Source of the DNA: Pseudarthrobacter sp. GA104
GTDB taxonomy: Bacteria > Actinomycetota > Actinomycetes > Actinomycetales > Micrococcaceae
Length of the DNA: 64,000 bases
NCBI RefSeq assembly: GCF_009741265.1
Contig: NZ_WOWL01000001.1
Span: forward strand, 1,736,001-1,800,000
Direction of reading: 5' to 3'
Each line of letters begins with the position of its first letter. Positions within the stretch are counted from its first letter, which is position 1. The translations under genes were made by a program, and so were the position numbers. The notes beneath the pieces were generated by a model, which did no database searches, was not told where the DNA came from, and worked only from the letters and a program-made list of their open reading frames with translations. Shown one piece after another: positions 8,125-16,030 of this stretch.

Positions 8125-9438
8125 CTAGCGGGACATTTCCGTTGCCGTGGGAGCGGATCCGGTCCGCAGCGGGCGCCGCACCCCGTGAAGCAGCACCAGT
8201 GCCAGGAGGAAGCAGGCTGCCCCGGCCCCCAGCAATCCCAGCGTCAGCCCATTGATTGCGGCCCCTACCGCGGCGGGGGTGAAGACCACCACGACGGCGG
8301 CCGCCACCGCCATGGCGGGCGGACGGCGGCCCTGAAGTGCCGCCGTCGGCCGATCCTCCAGGCGGCCGAACGCCGCCACCGCCGGAAGCAGCAGCAGGAG
8401 CAGTGACAGCAGGACCACGGGGCGCGACCACCACCACTCCGCGGTTCCGGCGGCGGGCTTGGGGACGGAGGTGAGGAGGAGCAGGCCTGACATTGCCACC
8501 AGCAGGGGAAGGTGCCACAGGTACACGGTCAGCGAACGGCCGCCCGCCACCCGAAGCAGCGTCCGTACCCATCCGAGGGAGCAGAGCGGAACCAGCGCAG
8601 GCCGGGCAAGTTCGATCAGGGCGGCCTGCGAAATACCCAGGAGGAAGAGGGTCAGGTTCGGCGGGTTGAGGTTCACCAGCATGTTCCCGGAGTACAGGCC
8701 CAGGGCAGCGACGAGGCCGAGCAGGAGGTTCGCGGCGAGGATGAGCGCCAGCAGGCCGGACTTGGAGAGCCTGGCGAAGCGGCCGTCGGCGGCCAGGAAC
8801 CCCAGCTGCTGCACCGCACACCAGAGGAATACCAGGTTGGCATATGCGAGCAAGGGCAGCGTTCCGCGAAGGCAGTCCACGGCCACCACGAGGGCAGCAA
8901 GGACCCCCATAGCCAGCCACGGGCTCCGCGCATGGAAGGCGGCCAGGAGCGGAATGGAAAGCTGCGCCGCCAGGTACGCCGCGAGGAACCAGAGCGGCAT
9001 CCCGGCCCCGGCTGCCATCAGCTCCACCACCTGCGGATGCACGCCAAGCAGCCCGGCCATCCAGAGCCCAAGGAACATTACCGCCAGCAGGGCAGCGGCG
9101 GGGCGCACCATCCGCAGGAGCCGTGCCTGGAGGAACTCAGCGGCGGTGCCGCCCCCGGCCTTGAGCCGTTGCCAGGACTGCAGGCCCGTGGTGCCGCCGG
9201 CAACAAAAAACAGCGGCATGACCATGAACACCCAGATCACGGGTTCAAACCAGTCCTGCTCGGCCAGGGTGTTGTGGGTAGTGACCGTTCCGTCCGGATG
9301 CAGTACGGGGCTACCCATCATGGAGTGGCCGACCACCACCAGTGCCAGGCAAAAGAACCGGACGAGGTCAAGCACCTCGTCGCGGGTGCCCGCCGGACCG
9401 GGCTGCGAAGATGTCCCCTGCTCCTGTGCGCCGCCCAT
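8125..9438 (-). CDS. acyltransferase-3 (OafA/YrhL-like) integral membrane protein
   Basis: A 437-residue polytopic membrane protein with roughly ten hydrophobic segments. The N-terminal LDLVRFFCLALVVVGHS matches the acyltransferase-3 signature (R-x-x-A-x-x-x-V-x-x-x-H), in which the histidine is thought to take part in acyl transfer. WVFMVMPLFFVAGG and YLWHLPLLVAMSG are further family marks. Such proteins O-acylate surface polysaccharides or secreted metabolites; the acceptor is unknown. ATG 9438 is favoured by AAGGA six nt upstream; an in-frame ATG 6 nt earlier also exists. The gene seems monocistronic. Confidence 0.85.
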   Translation of the reverse strand: MGGAQEQGTSSQPGPAGTRDEVLDLVRFFCLALVVVGHSMMGSPVLHPDGTVTTHNTLAEQDWFEPVIWVFMVMPLFFVAGGTTGLQSWQRLKAGGGTAAEFLQARLLRMVRPAAALLAVMFLGLWMAGLLGVHPQVVELMAAGAGMPLWFLAAYLAAQLSIPLLAAFHARSPWLAMGVLAALVVAVDCLRGTLPLLAYANLVFLWCAVQQLGFLAADGRFARLSKSGLLALILAANLLLGLVAALGLYSGNMLVNLNPPNLTLFLLGISQAALIELARPALVPLCSLGWVRTLLRVAGGRSLTVYLWHLPLLVAMSGLLLLTSVPKPAAGTAEWWWSRPVVLLSLLLLLLPAVAAFGRLEDRPTAALQGRRPPAMAVAAAVVVVFTPAAVGAAINGLTLGLLGAGAACFLLALVLLHGVRRPLRTGSAPTATEMSR

Positions 9439-9538
9439 GTTCATTCCTTTGCGGTAACTGCTCGTTACAGCTCCATTGTGCGCCCGGAAGCAGGCTCAGG
9501 TTAAGGGTGAGCTTGAGGAGGGCACCAGGATCACAAAA

Positions 9539-9580
9539 AGGAGGGAGGCCAGGATCATGGTTGATCCCGGCCTCCCTCCC
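9539..9580 (-). terminator. Rho-independent terminator of the acid-sugar operon
   Basis: On the minus strand GGGAGGCCGGGATCA pairs with TGATCCTGGCCTCCC around a short loop (one mismatch) and is followed by CCTTTTTG. It begins 12 nt after the aldolase stop codon and is a convincing end for the OtnK-LtnD-GntP-aldolase transcript. Confidence 0.85.
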
Positions 9581-9591
9581 CTGCGGAAATC

Positions 9592-10443
9592 TCAGCGCGT
9601 GAGCGTCGCCAGCGTGGTGGTTGCGAAGTCGCGGGCGGAGCTGTTCCAGTGGCCCAGGAGCGCCTGCAGGTTCTCGCCGTCGGCGCGGTGGCCCGGTAGC
9701 TGCTCCTCCAGTGTGGCCAGGACGCCGGTGCGGAGCTCCGTGTTGAAATTGACCTTGCCAACGTTCATGGAGGCCGCCTTCACCAGCTCCTCCGCCGGGA
9801 TTCCGGAAGCGCCGTGCAGGACCAGCGGAAGGTGCGTGCGCACCGCAATGTCCTGCAGCACGTCCCAGCGCAGCTGCGGCTCGCCCTTGTATTTACCGTG
9901 GACGTTTCCGACGGCGACAGCCAGCAGTTCCGCGCCGGTACGGGCCACAAAGTCCTCCACCAGGGCGGAGTCGGTGAGGCCGGCCACGGCGACGCCGGAC
10001 TGGTCCGCGCTGAAGGCGCGGTCCTCGTCGCCGGCGAGCCCGCCAAGCTCGGCTTCAAGTACCACGTCCGGCCCCAGCAGCGCACGGGCCGCCCGGACCA
10101 GCGCAATGTTGTCCTCGTAAGGGAGGGAGGAACCGTCGGCGAGGACGGAATCCGCCCCTGCCGCAACGGCGTCGGCCATCACCCGAAGGTCCGTTGCGTG
10201 GTCAAGCTGCACCGCCACCGGGACGGACGCAGCGTCAGCGAGGCCACGGAGGGCACCGACGAGGCGCAGGCCGTTCGACGTGGCGGCAGTCTTCGGGGCC
10301 ACCAGCAGGATGACGCCACGGCCGGATTCCTCCGCCGCTGCCACCACGGCCAGCGCCGTTGTGAAGTCGTAGCAGGTGAAGGCCGGGATGGCGGAACCCT
10401 GCTGGAGGGCGGCGGTCACCAGGCGGTCGAGTCGGGTACGCAT
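9592..10443 (-). CDS. class II (FBA/KbaY-type) zinc aldolase of the four-carbon acid-sugar operon
   Basis: A 283-residue (beta/alpha)8 class II aldolase. The three zinc-ligand histidines and the neighbouring aspartate are present: VQLDHATD (D81, H82), GNVHGKYKG (H182) and LHGASG (H210), with E132 in LEAELGG. It closes an operon of tetronate kinase, beta-hydroxyacid dehydrogenase and GntP permease, and starts in a TGATG 1-nt overlap with the permease. In the known Ygb-type pathway the last step, decarboxylation of 3-oxo-tetronate 4-phosphate to dihydroxyacetone phosphate, is done by OtnC, an aldolase of the AraD/adducin class. This protein probably does that or an equivalent step. The role is inferred from context. 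Confidence 0.8.
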   Translation of the reverse strand: MRTRLDRLVTAALQQGSAIPAFTCYDFTTALAVVAAAEESGRGVILLVAPKTAATSNGLRLVGALRGLADAASVPVAVQLDHATDLRVMADAVAAGADSVLADGSSLPYEDNIALVRAARALLGPDVVLEAELGGLAGDEDRAFSADQSGVAVAGLTDSALVEDFVARTGAELLAVAVGNVHGKYKGEPQLRWDVLQDIAVRTHLPLVLHGASGIPAEELVKAASMNVGKVNFNTELRTGVLATLEEQLPGHRADGENLQALLGHWNSSARDFATTTLATLTR

Positions 10444-11909
10444 CAGACGCCCAGGCCTCCCACCAGGATCCAGGCCATGAGGGTCAGGACGAAGCCGGCC
10501 AGGCCCAGGATGGTGGTCAGGACGGTCCACGTCTTCAGGCCGTCCGAAACAGTGAGTCCGTAGTAGCGCACCACGGTCCAGAACCCGGCGTCGGTGACAT
10601 GGGACAGGCCGAGCGAACCGAAGCCGATGGCGATGACGATCACGGCGATCTGGGCCGGGGTGTAGCCGCCTTCCATCACGGCGGACGTCAGCAGGCCGGT
10701 GGTGGTCACGATGGCAACGGTGGCCGAACCCTGCGCGGCGCGAAGGGCCAGGGAGATGACGAAGCCAAGGGCGATGACGGGCAGGCCCAGGTGGTCCAGG
10801 GTCTGGGAGAGGGCGGCGCCGATCCCGGAGGTGCGGAGGACTTCACCGAACACGCCGCCGGCGGCAACCACCATCAGGATGGAGGCGATGGGGGGCAGGG
10901 CGCCCTCGAAGATTTCGCCGGTTTCCTTCAGCGACCAGTTGCGGCGGACGGCCAGCAGGAAGAAGGACAGCGCAACGGCCACCAGCAGCGCGAAGAACGG
11001 GTTGCCGATGAACGCGGCCAGGCCGTACCAGGAGTTGTCCTTGGGGATGGAGAGGGTGCCCAGGGTGCCAAGGAGGATCTGCACAATCGGGGCGGCGATG
11101 AGGAAAATGATCAGGCCGGGACGGGGCGGGGCAACAGCCATGGCGCCGGGGCCGTCGTGGCCTACCTTGACCAGCGAGTCGGAGCCGAATTCTTCAACCT
11201 GTGCCTTGACGGACGGGAGGAGCTCGTACTCCTTGCGGTTCATGATGCTGGCAACCCAGTAGGACAGGAAGCCCAGGGGAATGCAGATGGCCAGGGAGAT
11301 CAGGGTGATGAGTCCGATGTCGGCACCGAAGACGCCGGCACCTGCCACGATGCCGGGGTGCGGCGGAACGGCCACGTGGATGGCGAGCATGATGCCGGCC
11401 ATGGGCAGGCCGAACTTGACCGGGTGCACCTTGGCGATCTTGGCGAAGGCGTAGACGATGGGGACCAGCACAATGACGCCGACTTCGAAGAAGACCGGAA
11501 TGGCTACCAGGAAGCCGACGGCGGTGAGGGCCACGGCAACCCGCTTGGCGCCGAGCTTTGCGGTGAAGTGGGCGGCGAGGGACTGGACGCCGCCGGACAC
11601 CTCGATCATGCGGCCCAGGACGGCGCCGAGTGCGATCAGCAATGCCACCTTGCCCATGGTGCTGCCGACACCGTTGGCGACAACGGTGAAGACGTCCTTG
11701 AGCGGGATCTGGGCAGCGACGGCAACCAGGATGCTGACGGTGAGCAGGGCAACGAAGGCCTGGATCTTGAAGCGGATGATCATGACCAGCAGCACGGCAA
11801 TGCCGAGGGCTGCGATGGTCAGGAGCAGCGGAGTGCCAAGCTCCACTGCGGGTTTGATGGCTGGAGTTTCAGCCGCCCGCGCGATCAGCGGGTGCATCAG
11901 GTGGTTCAT
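10443..11909 (-). CDS. GntP family gluconate/acid-sugar permease
   Basis: A 488-residue inner-membrane permease with 12-14 hydrophobic segments. GntP marks include MIRFKIQAFVALLTVSI, ALGAVLGRMIEVSGGVQSLA, FFEVGVIVLVPIVYAFA, VPPHPGIVAGAGVFGADIG and AAQGSATVAIVTTTGLL. It likely imports a sugar acid such as threonate or erythronate by proton symport, matching the flanking enzymes. The start at 11909 has GGAG in CAAAGGAGACACCCCGAA just upstream. Its stop shares one base with the aldolase start. Confidence 0.9.
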   Translation of the reverse strand: MNHLMHPLIARAAETPAIKPAVELGTPLLLTIAALGIAVLLVMIIRFKIQAFVALLTVSILVAVAAQIPLKDVFTVVANGVGSTMGKVALLIALGAVLGRMIEVSGGVQSLAAHFTAKLGAKRVAVALTAVGFLVAIPVFFEVGVIVLVPIVYAFAKIAKVHPVKFGLPMAGIMLAIHVAVPPHPGIVAGAGVFGADIGLITLISLAICIPLGFLSYWVASIMNRKEYELLPSVKAQVEEFGSDSLVKVGHDGPGAMAVAPPRPGLIIFLIAAPIVQILLGTLGTLSIPKDNSWYGLAAFIGNPFFALLVAVALSFFLLAVRRNWSLKETGEIFEGALPPIASILMVVAAGGVFGEVLRTSGIGAALSQTLDHLGLPVIALGFVISLALRAAQGSATVAIVTTTGLLTSAVMEGGYTPAQIAVIVIAIGFGSLGLSHVTDAGFWTVVRYYGLTVSDGLKTWTVLTTILGLAGFVLTLMAWILVGGLGV

Positions 11910-11979
11910 TTCGGGGTGTCTCCTTTGACAGGCCGGTCTTCCGGAAGACCGGCCATCAGGCGCTGGTTGAGGAAAGTGG

Positions 11980-12879
11980 CTACGCGGTGCGCCTTGTGGG
12001 CGCAACGACCTTGATGACGGCGGAGTCGTCGGCGGCGGCGAGGCCCTGGGCCTGGCCCAGCAGGTAGAGCTGCTCGGCAGCAGCGGCAACCGGGGCTGCC
12101 AGGCCGGCGGCACGGGTGGCCTTGCCCACGATGCCCATGTCCTTGACGAAGATGTCCAGGCGGGAGAGGACCTCGGCGCCTTCCTCGTTGTAGGCCTCAA
12201 GGATGCGCGGCCCGCGGTTGGACAGCATGAACGAGCCCGCGGCGCCGGCCTCGAGGGCGGCGAGGGTCTTGGCCTGGTCCAGTCCGAGGGCGTCGGCGAG
12301 GGCCATGGCTTCGGCCGCTGCGGCGATGTGCACGCCGCAGAGGAGCTGGTTGACGGTTTTGAGGGCCTGTCCGTCGCCGGGCTTGTCGCCCACAACAGTC
12401 AGGGTGGAAGCCAGCAGGTCCAGCGCGGGGGCTGCCTTTTCGCGGGCTTCGGGGGAAGCGCCGACGACGATCAGCAGGTCGCCTTCGCCGGCGCGCTTGG
12501 GGCCTCCGGACAGCGGTGCGTCAACGAGGTCCACGCCGTATTCGGCGAGCTTGGCCACCGTGGCGGGGATGGCTTCGGTGCCCACGGTGCTGCCAAGGAT
12601 GACGACGGCGCCGGGCTCAAGCACGGAGGCCACGCCGTTCTCGCCGAAGAGGACGTCGTTGAGCTGCTCGCCGTTGCGGACGGCCAGGAGCACGACGTCG
12701 GCACCCTTGGCGGCTTCGCGGGCAGAGGCGAAGGTGGCGATGCCGGCTTCTTCGGCGAGCTTCAGGCGCGGTTCGGCGATGTCGAAGCCGTGGACTGTCA
12801 GCTGGGACGCGAGGCGGGTGGCCATGGGCAGGCCCATGGCGCCGAGGCCCAGGACTGTGACGGTGTAGTTGCTGGTCAT
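11980..12879 (-). CDS. ltnD: NAD(P)-dependent beta-hydroxyacid dehydrogenase (LtnD-like)
   Basis: A 299-residue enzyme of the 3-hydroxyisobutyrate/tartronate-semialdehyde reductase family. It has an N-terminal Rossmann motif (VLGLGAMGLPMATRL), the substrate loop DAPLSGGPKRAGEGDL, and the helix with the catalytic lysine in GQALKTVNQLLCG. Next to an OtnK-type kinase the best role is L-threonate 2-dehydrogenase (LtnD), oxidising threonate to 2-oxo-tetronate. GGAG seven nt upstream supports ATG 12879 over the in-frame ATG 12 nt earlier, which itself contains that GGAG. Glyoxylate or tartronate-semialdehyde reduction cannot be excluded. Confidence 0.83.
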   Translation of the reverse strand: MTSNYTVTVLGLGAMGLPMATRLASQLTVHGFDIAEPRLKLAEEAGIATFASAREAAKGADVVLLAVRNGEQLNDVLFGENGVASVLEPGAVVILGSTVGTEAIPATVAKLAEYGVDLVDAPLSGGPKRAGEGDLLIVVGASPEAREKAAPALDLLASTLTVVGDKPGDGQALKTVNQLLCGVHIAAAAEAMALADALGLDQAKTLAALEAGAAGSFMLSNRGPRILEAYNEEGAEVLSRLDIFVKDMGIVGKATRAAGLAAPVAAAAEQLYLLGQAQGLAAADDSAVIKVVAPTRRTA

Positions 12880-12923
12880 GGTGTTCTCCATTGAATGTGT
12901 GCGGGATCTGGAGCCGGTGGGGG

Positions 12924-14402
12924 TTAGAAGGTGTTGCTGAGCTTGCGGGTGACGTCGGCGAGGGACTGGTCGTCGCCCACGTTGCCGGCGAAGACGATGT
13001 ACGGGATGCCCTTGGCGGGGCCGTCCACCGGTTCCCAGAGGGAGACGATGCCGGGAAGCATGGGGCCGCGGACAATGGCGTGCCGGATTTCCAGGCCGTG
13101 GGCGGCCACGTCGGAGGAGGTGATTCCGCCCTTGGCGATGACGAACCGCGGCGGGAAGGTCTTCAGTGTCCGGTTCACCACGGCGACGACGGCGGCGGAC
13201 ACGGTGCGTGCGATCCGCAGGCTTTCGGCCGGGTCGTCTGTCTTGATGAGCAGGCGGCTGGTGTGGACGATGACGTCCCCGCCGTGGAGGGCCTCGACGA
13301 CGGTGTCCACCGTCTGGTCCAAGTGGCTGGCGGATTCCGGGCCGAGGAGCTTTTCGACGTCGATCTCCACGATGCGTGCGGCGCTGTGCTGCTCCGTCAG
13401 GGCCTTGAGCTGGCGGGTGGTGACGCCGACGTGGGAGCCGACGACGATCAGGCCGCCTGCTTCCGACGGTGTGTTTCCGGCGTAGGCTTCCGCGCCGCTG
13501 AGTTCGACGCGGATTTCCTGGCCGATCCGGGCACGGCCGAAGGGAGGGCCTACGCGGTAAAGGAGCTTCTTGCCGCGCCGTTCGGCTTCTTCCAGGCCGA
13601 GGGACAGGGCACGGAGGTCATTTTCGGTCACGATGTCCGCCACGATGGGGGTGGAATCCGTGGCCCGTTCGATTGCGTCGGCGATGGCGTTGGCAGAGAT
13701 GGCAGGGTCCTGGGCTGCCGCGCCGGCGCGGATGATGTTCAGGTCCAGGACGATGACCGTGTCCGCGGCGAAGCGGCCCTTGGACTTCTCTTCGACGTAG
13801 TCAGCCATCACGGAGGTGGAAAAGCCGAAGGTGGCGTCCTTGGCGAACTCTGTTTCGGACACCGGGATGAGGGTGCCGGCCGCGTCTGCGGTGCCGCGCA
13901 TGTAATGGACGCCGCCGATGGTGACCCGCCCGGCGTCGGGGAAGGCTGGAACCAGCACAACGCCGTCGGTCTTTTCCCCGCTGACGTCCAATACTGTGGC
14001 GGCGATGACGTCCGGCTCCAGGGGGTAGTGGCCGCGGAGGGTGGAATCGCTGCGGCTGACGAAGCCAAGGCGCAGTTCTTCCGGGGAACCCGCTGCTGCG
14101 AGGGCATTGCGGACCACTTCCTCATTGCGGGCGGCAGCCTCGGCAGGGTCCAGGCTGCGGGTGTTCGTGAGGACGTAGACGGCAGGCTTCGACTGGCTGA
14201 AAGCCCAAATGAAGTCTTCCACGTCCCAGCGGGTGAGCACGGGCAGGTCTGCCACGGACTGCGTTCCGGTGGGGTCGTCGTCGAGCACGACCAGGACACG
14301 CGGGGTCTCCGCGTTGGAGGCAGCCAGGGTGCTGGCTACCAGTTCGGCGGGAATCCGGACCTCGGCCGGATACGCGGCCAGGACGTCTGTTTCAAGCGTC
14401 AC
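12924..14402 (-). CDS. otnK: four-carbon acid-sugar kinase (3-oxo-tetronate kinase, DUF1537 family)
   Basis: A 492-residue OtnK/YgbK-family kinase. The N-terminal sugar-acid domain has LVVLDDDPTGTQSVADLP and VSRSDSTLRGHYPLE. The C-terminal nucleotide domain has GLIVVGSHVGVTTRQL, FVIAKGGITSSDVAAHGL and the glycine-rich end IVFAGNVGDDQSL. It would phosphorylate 3-oxo-tetronate at C4 with ATP. It is the first gene of the operon, 45 nt ahead of the dehydrogenase, and its promoter region carries a 17-bp palindrome that should bind the divergently encoded FadR-type regulator. Confidence 0.87.
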   Translation of the reverse strand: MTLETDVLAAYPAEVRIPAELVASTLAASNAETPRVLVVLDDDPTGTQSVADLPVLTRWDVEDFIWAFSQSKPAVYVLTNTRSLDPAEAAARNEEVVRNALAAAGSPEELRLGFVSRSDSTLRGHYPLEPDVIAATVLDVSGEKTDGVVLVPAFPDAGRVTIGGVHYMRGTADAAGTLIPVSETEFAKDATFGFSTSVMADYVEEKSKGRFAADTVIVLDLNIIRAGAAAQDPAISANAIADAIERATDSTPIVADIVTENDLRALSLGLEEAERRGKKLLYRVGPPFGRARIGQEIRVELSGAEAYAGNTPSEAGGLIVVGSHVGVTTRQLKALTEQHSAARIVEIDVEKLLGPESASHLDQTVDTVVEALHGGDVIVHTSRLLIKTDDPAESLRIARTVSAAVVAVVNRTLKTFPPRFVIAKGGITSSDVAAHGLEIRHAIVRGPMLPGIVSLWEPVDGPAKGIPYIVFAGNVGDDQSLADVTRKLSNTF

Positions 14403-14458
14403 AGTGCACTCCGTTGTGTATGGATCCTCTGACGGATCCTGATGTAAAAGACAGGTGT

Positions 14459-14475
14459 AAGATGTCAGACATCTT
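14459..14475. promoter_or_regulatory. FadR-type operator, perfect 17-bp palindrome
   Basis: AAGATGTCAGACATCTT is perfectly palindromic around a central A and lies between the divergent kinase (start 14402) and regulator (start 14562). The 13-bp core GATGTCNGACATC recurs at 50997-51009 near a paralogous regulator. Size and symmetry fit a GntR/FadR-family dimer. Confidence 0.75.
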
Positions 14476-14524
14476 GCATTTGGTTTTTAGTGTGGCACAG
14501 GACATAACGACGCGCAAGTAGACT

Positions 14525-14533
14525 TGTCTGACA
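14525..14533. promoter_or_regulatory. second, weaker copy of the operator core
   Basis: TGTCTGACA is the inner 9 bp of the 17-bp palindrome 50 nt upstream. It lies 29 nt before the regulator start, a good position for autoregulation. Confidence 0.5.
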
Positions 14534-14561
14534 TATCCAATGAGGGAATAACGGGGGCAGC

Positions 14562-15284
14562 ATGGCGAGGCAATCACTGGTGGGCCAGGTGGCCGACGAG
14601 CTCCTGGACCGCATCATCGCCGGTGAGTTCCCGCCCGGCGCCACCGTCCCCGGCGAGCATGAGCTCAGCGCGCGGCATGAGGTCAGCCGGATGACGGTCC
14701 GCGAGGCCATGAAAACGCTCCAGGCGCAGCGGATCCTGAGCGTCGAGCGGGGCCGGGGCACGTTCGTGAACCCCCTCAACCGCTGGGCATCGCTGGAAGC
14801 CGTGCTGCGCGCCGCTTCCGAGGGCAAGAACGAGGCTGACGCTTCCATCCAGCTCATCGAACTGCGGCGCATGCTGGAAGCCGGCGCCTGTGAACTGGCG
14901 GCTGGAAGGATCAGCGACGCTGAGATCCAGGCCCTGTACGGCTATGTGGCGGCCATGCGTGCCGCCCACGAAGTCAATGACGTGGCCGCGTTCGTGGCCG
15001 CGGACCTGGCTTTCCACGACCTGATCCTGCATGCCTCGGAGAACGTCTTCGTGGCCGTGCTGTTCGAGCCGCTGCACCGGGTGCTGGAAAAGCGGCGCAC
15101 TGAAACCTCGGCTGTCCGTGAGATCCAGGAGCATGCGATCCGGCACCACCAGAACATTGCCGAAGCGCTGGAGTCCCGGGATGCCACCCGTTCGCGGCAG
15201 GCCATGGACGCGCACATGCAGCAGACCCTGGACGACCTGAAGAACCTGGTGCTCGAGGCGAAGCAGGCCGCGGGTTCGTCCTGA
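14562..15284 (+). CDS. GntR/FadR-family transcriptional regulator of the acid-sugar operon
   Basis: A 240-residue regulator with an N-terminal winged helix (VADELLDRIIAGEFPPGATVPGEHELSARHEVSRMTVREAMKTLQ... GRGTFVNP) and a C-terminal FCD effector domain whose metal-type residues are visible in DLAFHDLILHA and AIRHHQNIAEAL. It is transcribed away from the OtnK operon, with palindromes between them. It likely represses the operon until a C4 sugar acid or phosphate binds. It is a close paralog of the regulator at 51125-51838, especially in the winged helix and the following NRWASLEAVLRAAS segment. Confidence 0.9.
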   Translation: MARQSLVGQVADELLDRIIAGEFPPGATVPGEHELSARHEVSRMTVREAMKTLQAQRILSVERGRGTFVNPLNRWASLEAVLRAASEGKNEADASIQLIELRRMLEAGACELAAGRISDAEIQALYGYVAAMRAAHEVNDVAAFVAADLAFHDLILHASENVFVAVLFEPLHRVLEKRRTETSAVREIQEHAIRHHQNIAEALESRDATRSRQAMDAHMQQTLDDLKNLVLEAKQAAGSS

Positions 15285-15389
15285 CGGCGGTGCGGAACAT
15301 CGGATAAGGGCTGGTCAACGTTCTGGAAGTGCCACTAGTCTTCAAGGACCGCCCGCAACCGGGAGCACCGTTGATCACGAGGAGCGAAG

Positions 15390-15602
15390 TTGTCCAACCA
15401 CACGTACAGCATTTCTGAAATCGTCGGCACGTCGAACCAGGGAGTGGACGACGCCGTCCGCAACGGGATCGCCAAGGCTTCCCAGACCCTCCGCAACCTT
15501 GACTGGTTCGAGGTCAAGGAGATCCGGGGCCACCTCGAAGAAGGCAAGATCGCCGACTGGCAGGTCACCATCAAGATCGGCTTCCGGCTGGAAGAGCACT
15601 AA
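15390..15602 (+). CDS. dodecin family flavin-binding protein
   Basis: A 70-residue protein matching dodecin along its whole length: YSISEIVGTSNQGVDDAVRNGI, then the flavin-stacking tryptophan in LRNLDWFEVKEIRGHL and GKIADWQVTIKIGFRLEE. Dodecins form hollow dodecamers that bind flavins (or CoA in some bacteria) and buffer free flavin. The start is a TTG at 15390 with GAGGAG six nt upstream. A 24-bp inverted repeat begins 8 nt after the stop and may end the transcript. Confidence 0.92.
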   Translation: MSNHTYSISEIVGTSNQGVDDAVRNGIAKASQTLRNLDWFEVKEIRGHLEEGKIADWQVTIKIGFRLEEH

Positions 15603-15609
15603 CTCCCGC

Positions 15610-15673
15610 CCAACTGACTCGCAGCAGACGTCGCGAAACCGTGTTTTGACGACGTCTGCTGCGAGTCAGTTGG
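15610..15673. repeat. perfect 24-bp inverted repeat (hairpin/REP-like element)
   Basis: The arms 15610-15633 and 15650-15673 are perfectly complementary, separated by a 16-nt spacer containing GTTTT. It sits between the convergent dodecin gene and the small gene at 15687, so it can terminate both transcripts. The arms are longer than needed for a terminator, which leaves a dispersed palindromic repeat as an alternative. Confidence 0.8.
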
Positions 15674-15686
15674 CGTTTAAGCGGGC

Positions 15687-15902
15687 CTAGTTCGCCGAGA
15701 CGGTGCCGGCCGAGCGGCGCCGCCAAACGGTTGGAATGCCGTCGAACGCGGGAAAAACCTGTCCTTCGAAGAAGGACAGGACGGTGTGCGGATCGTGGTC
15801 CGGGCTCCACAGGCCCGACGCCGGGCAGTGCGAACCGGTGGCGGTGGAGGGGGCGTCGGCGGCGGCAGCCTGGCGTTCCTTGAGCAGTGCGATGCGTTTC
15901 AT
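15687..15902 (-). CDS. small protein with HCPxSGxW motif
   Basis: A 71-residue protein, family not recognised with certainty. Features are a basic N-terminus (MKRIALLKERQ), an alanine-rich linker, then GSHCPASGLWSPDHDPHTVLSFFEGQVFPAF and a terminal tryptophan-arginine-rich stretch. The cysteine-proline-serine-glycine-tryptophan motif followed by a G-x-x-x-P turn resembles very small secreted or signalling-type bacterial proteins. ATG 15902 has AAGGA in front; a start 12 nt earlier is possible. It lies downstream of the XRE regulator on the same strand. Confidence 0.55.
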   Translation of the reverse strand: MKRIALLKERQAAAADAPSTATGSHCPASGLWSPDHDPHTVLSFFEGQVFPAFDGIPTVWRRRSAGTVSAN

Positions 15903-16030
15903 CGTTGAGACCATCCTTGGTGGAGAAACCTTGCTCCTCCAGCCTAGGAAAAGTGCAATCTTTCCCCAATGGGCTCGTGGCCAGAAACACCCGCCTCAAC
16001 TGGCCAAAAGTACAACGGCTCCGGCCGCCG

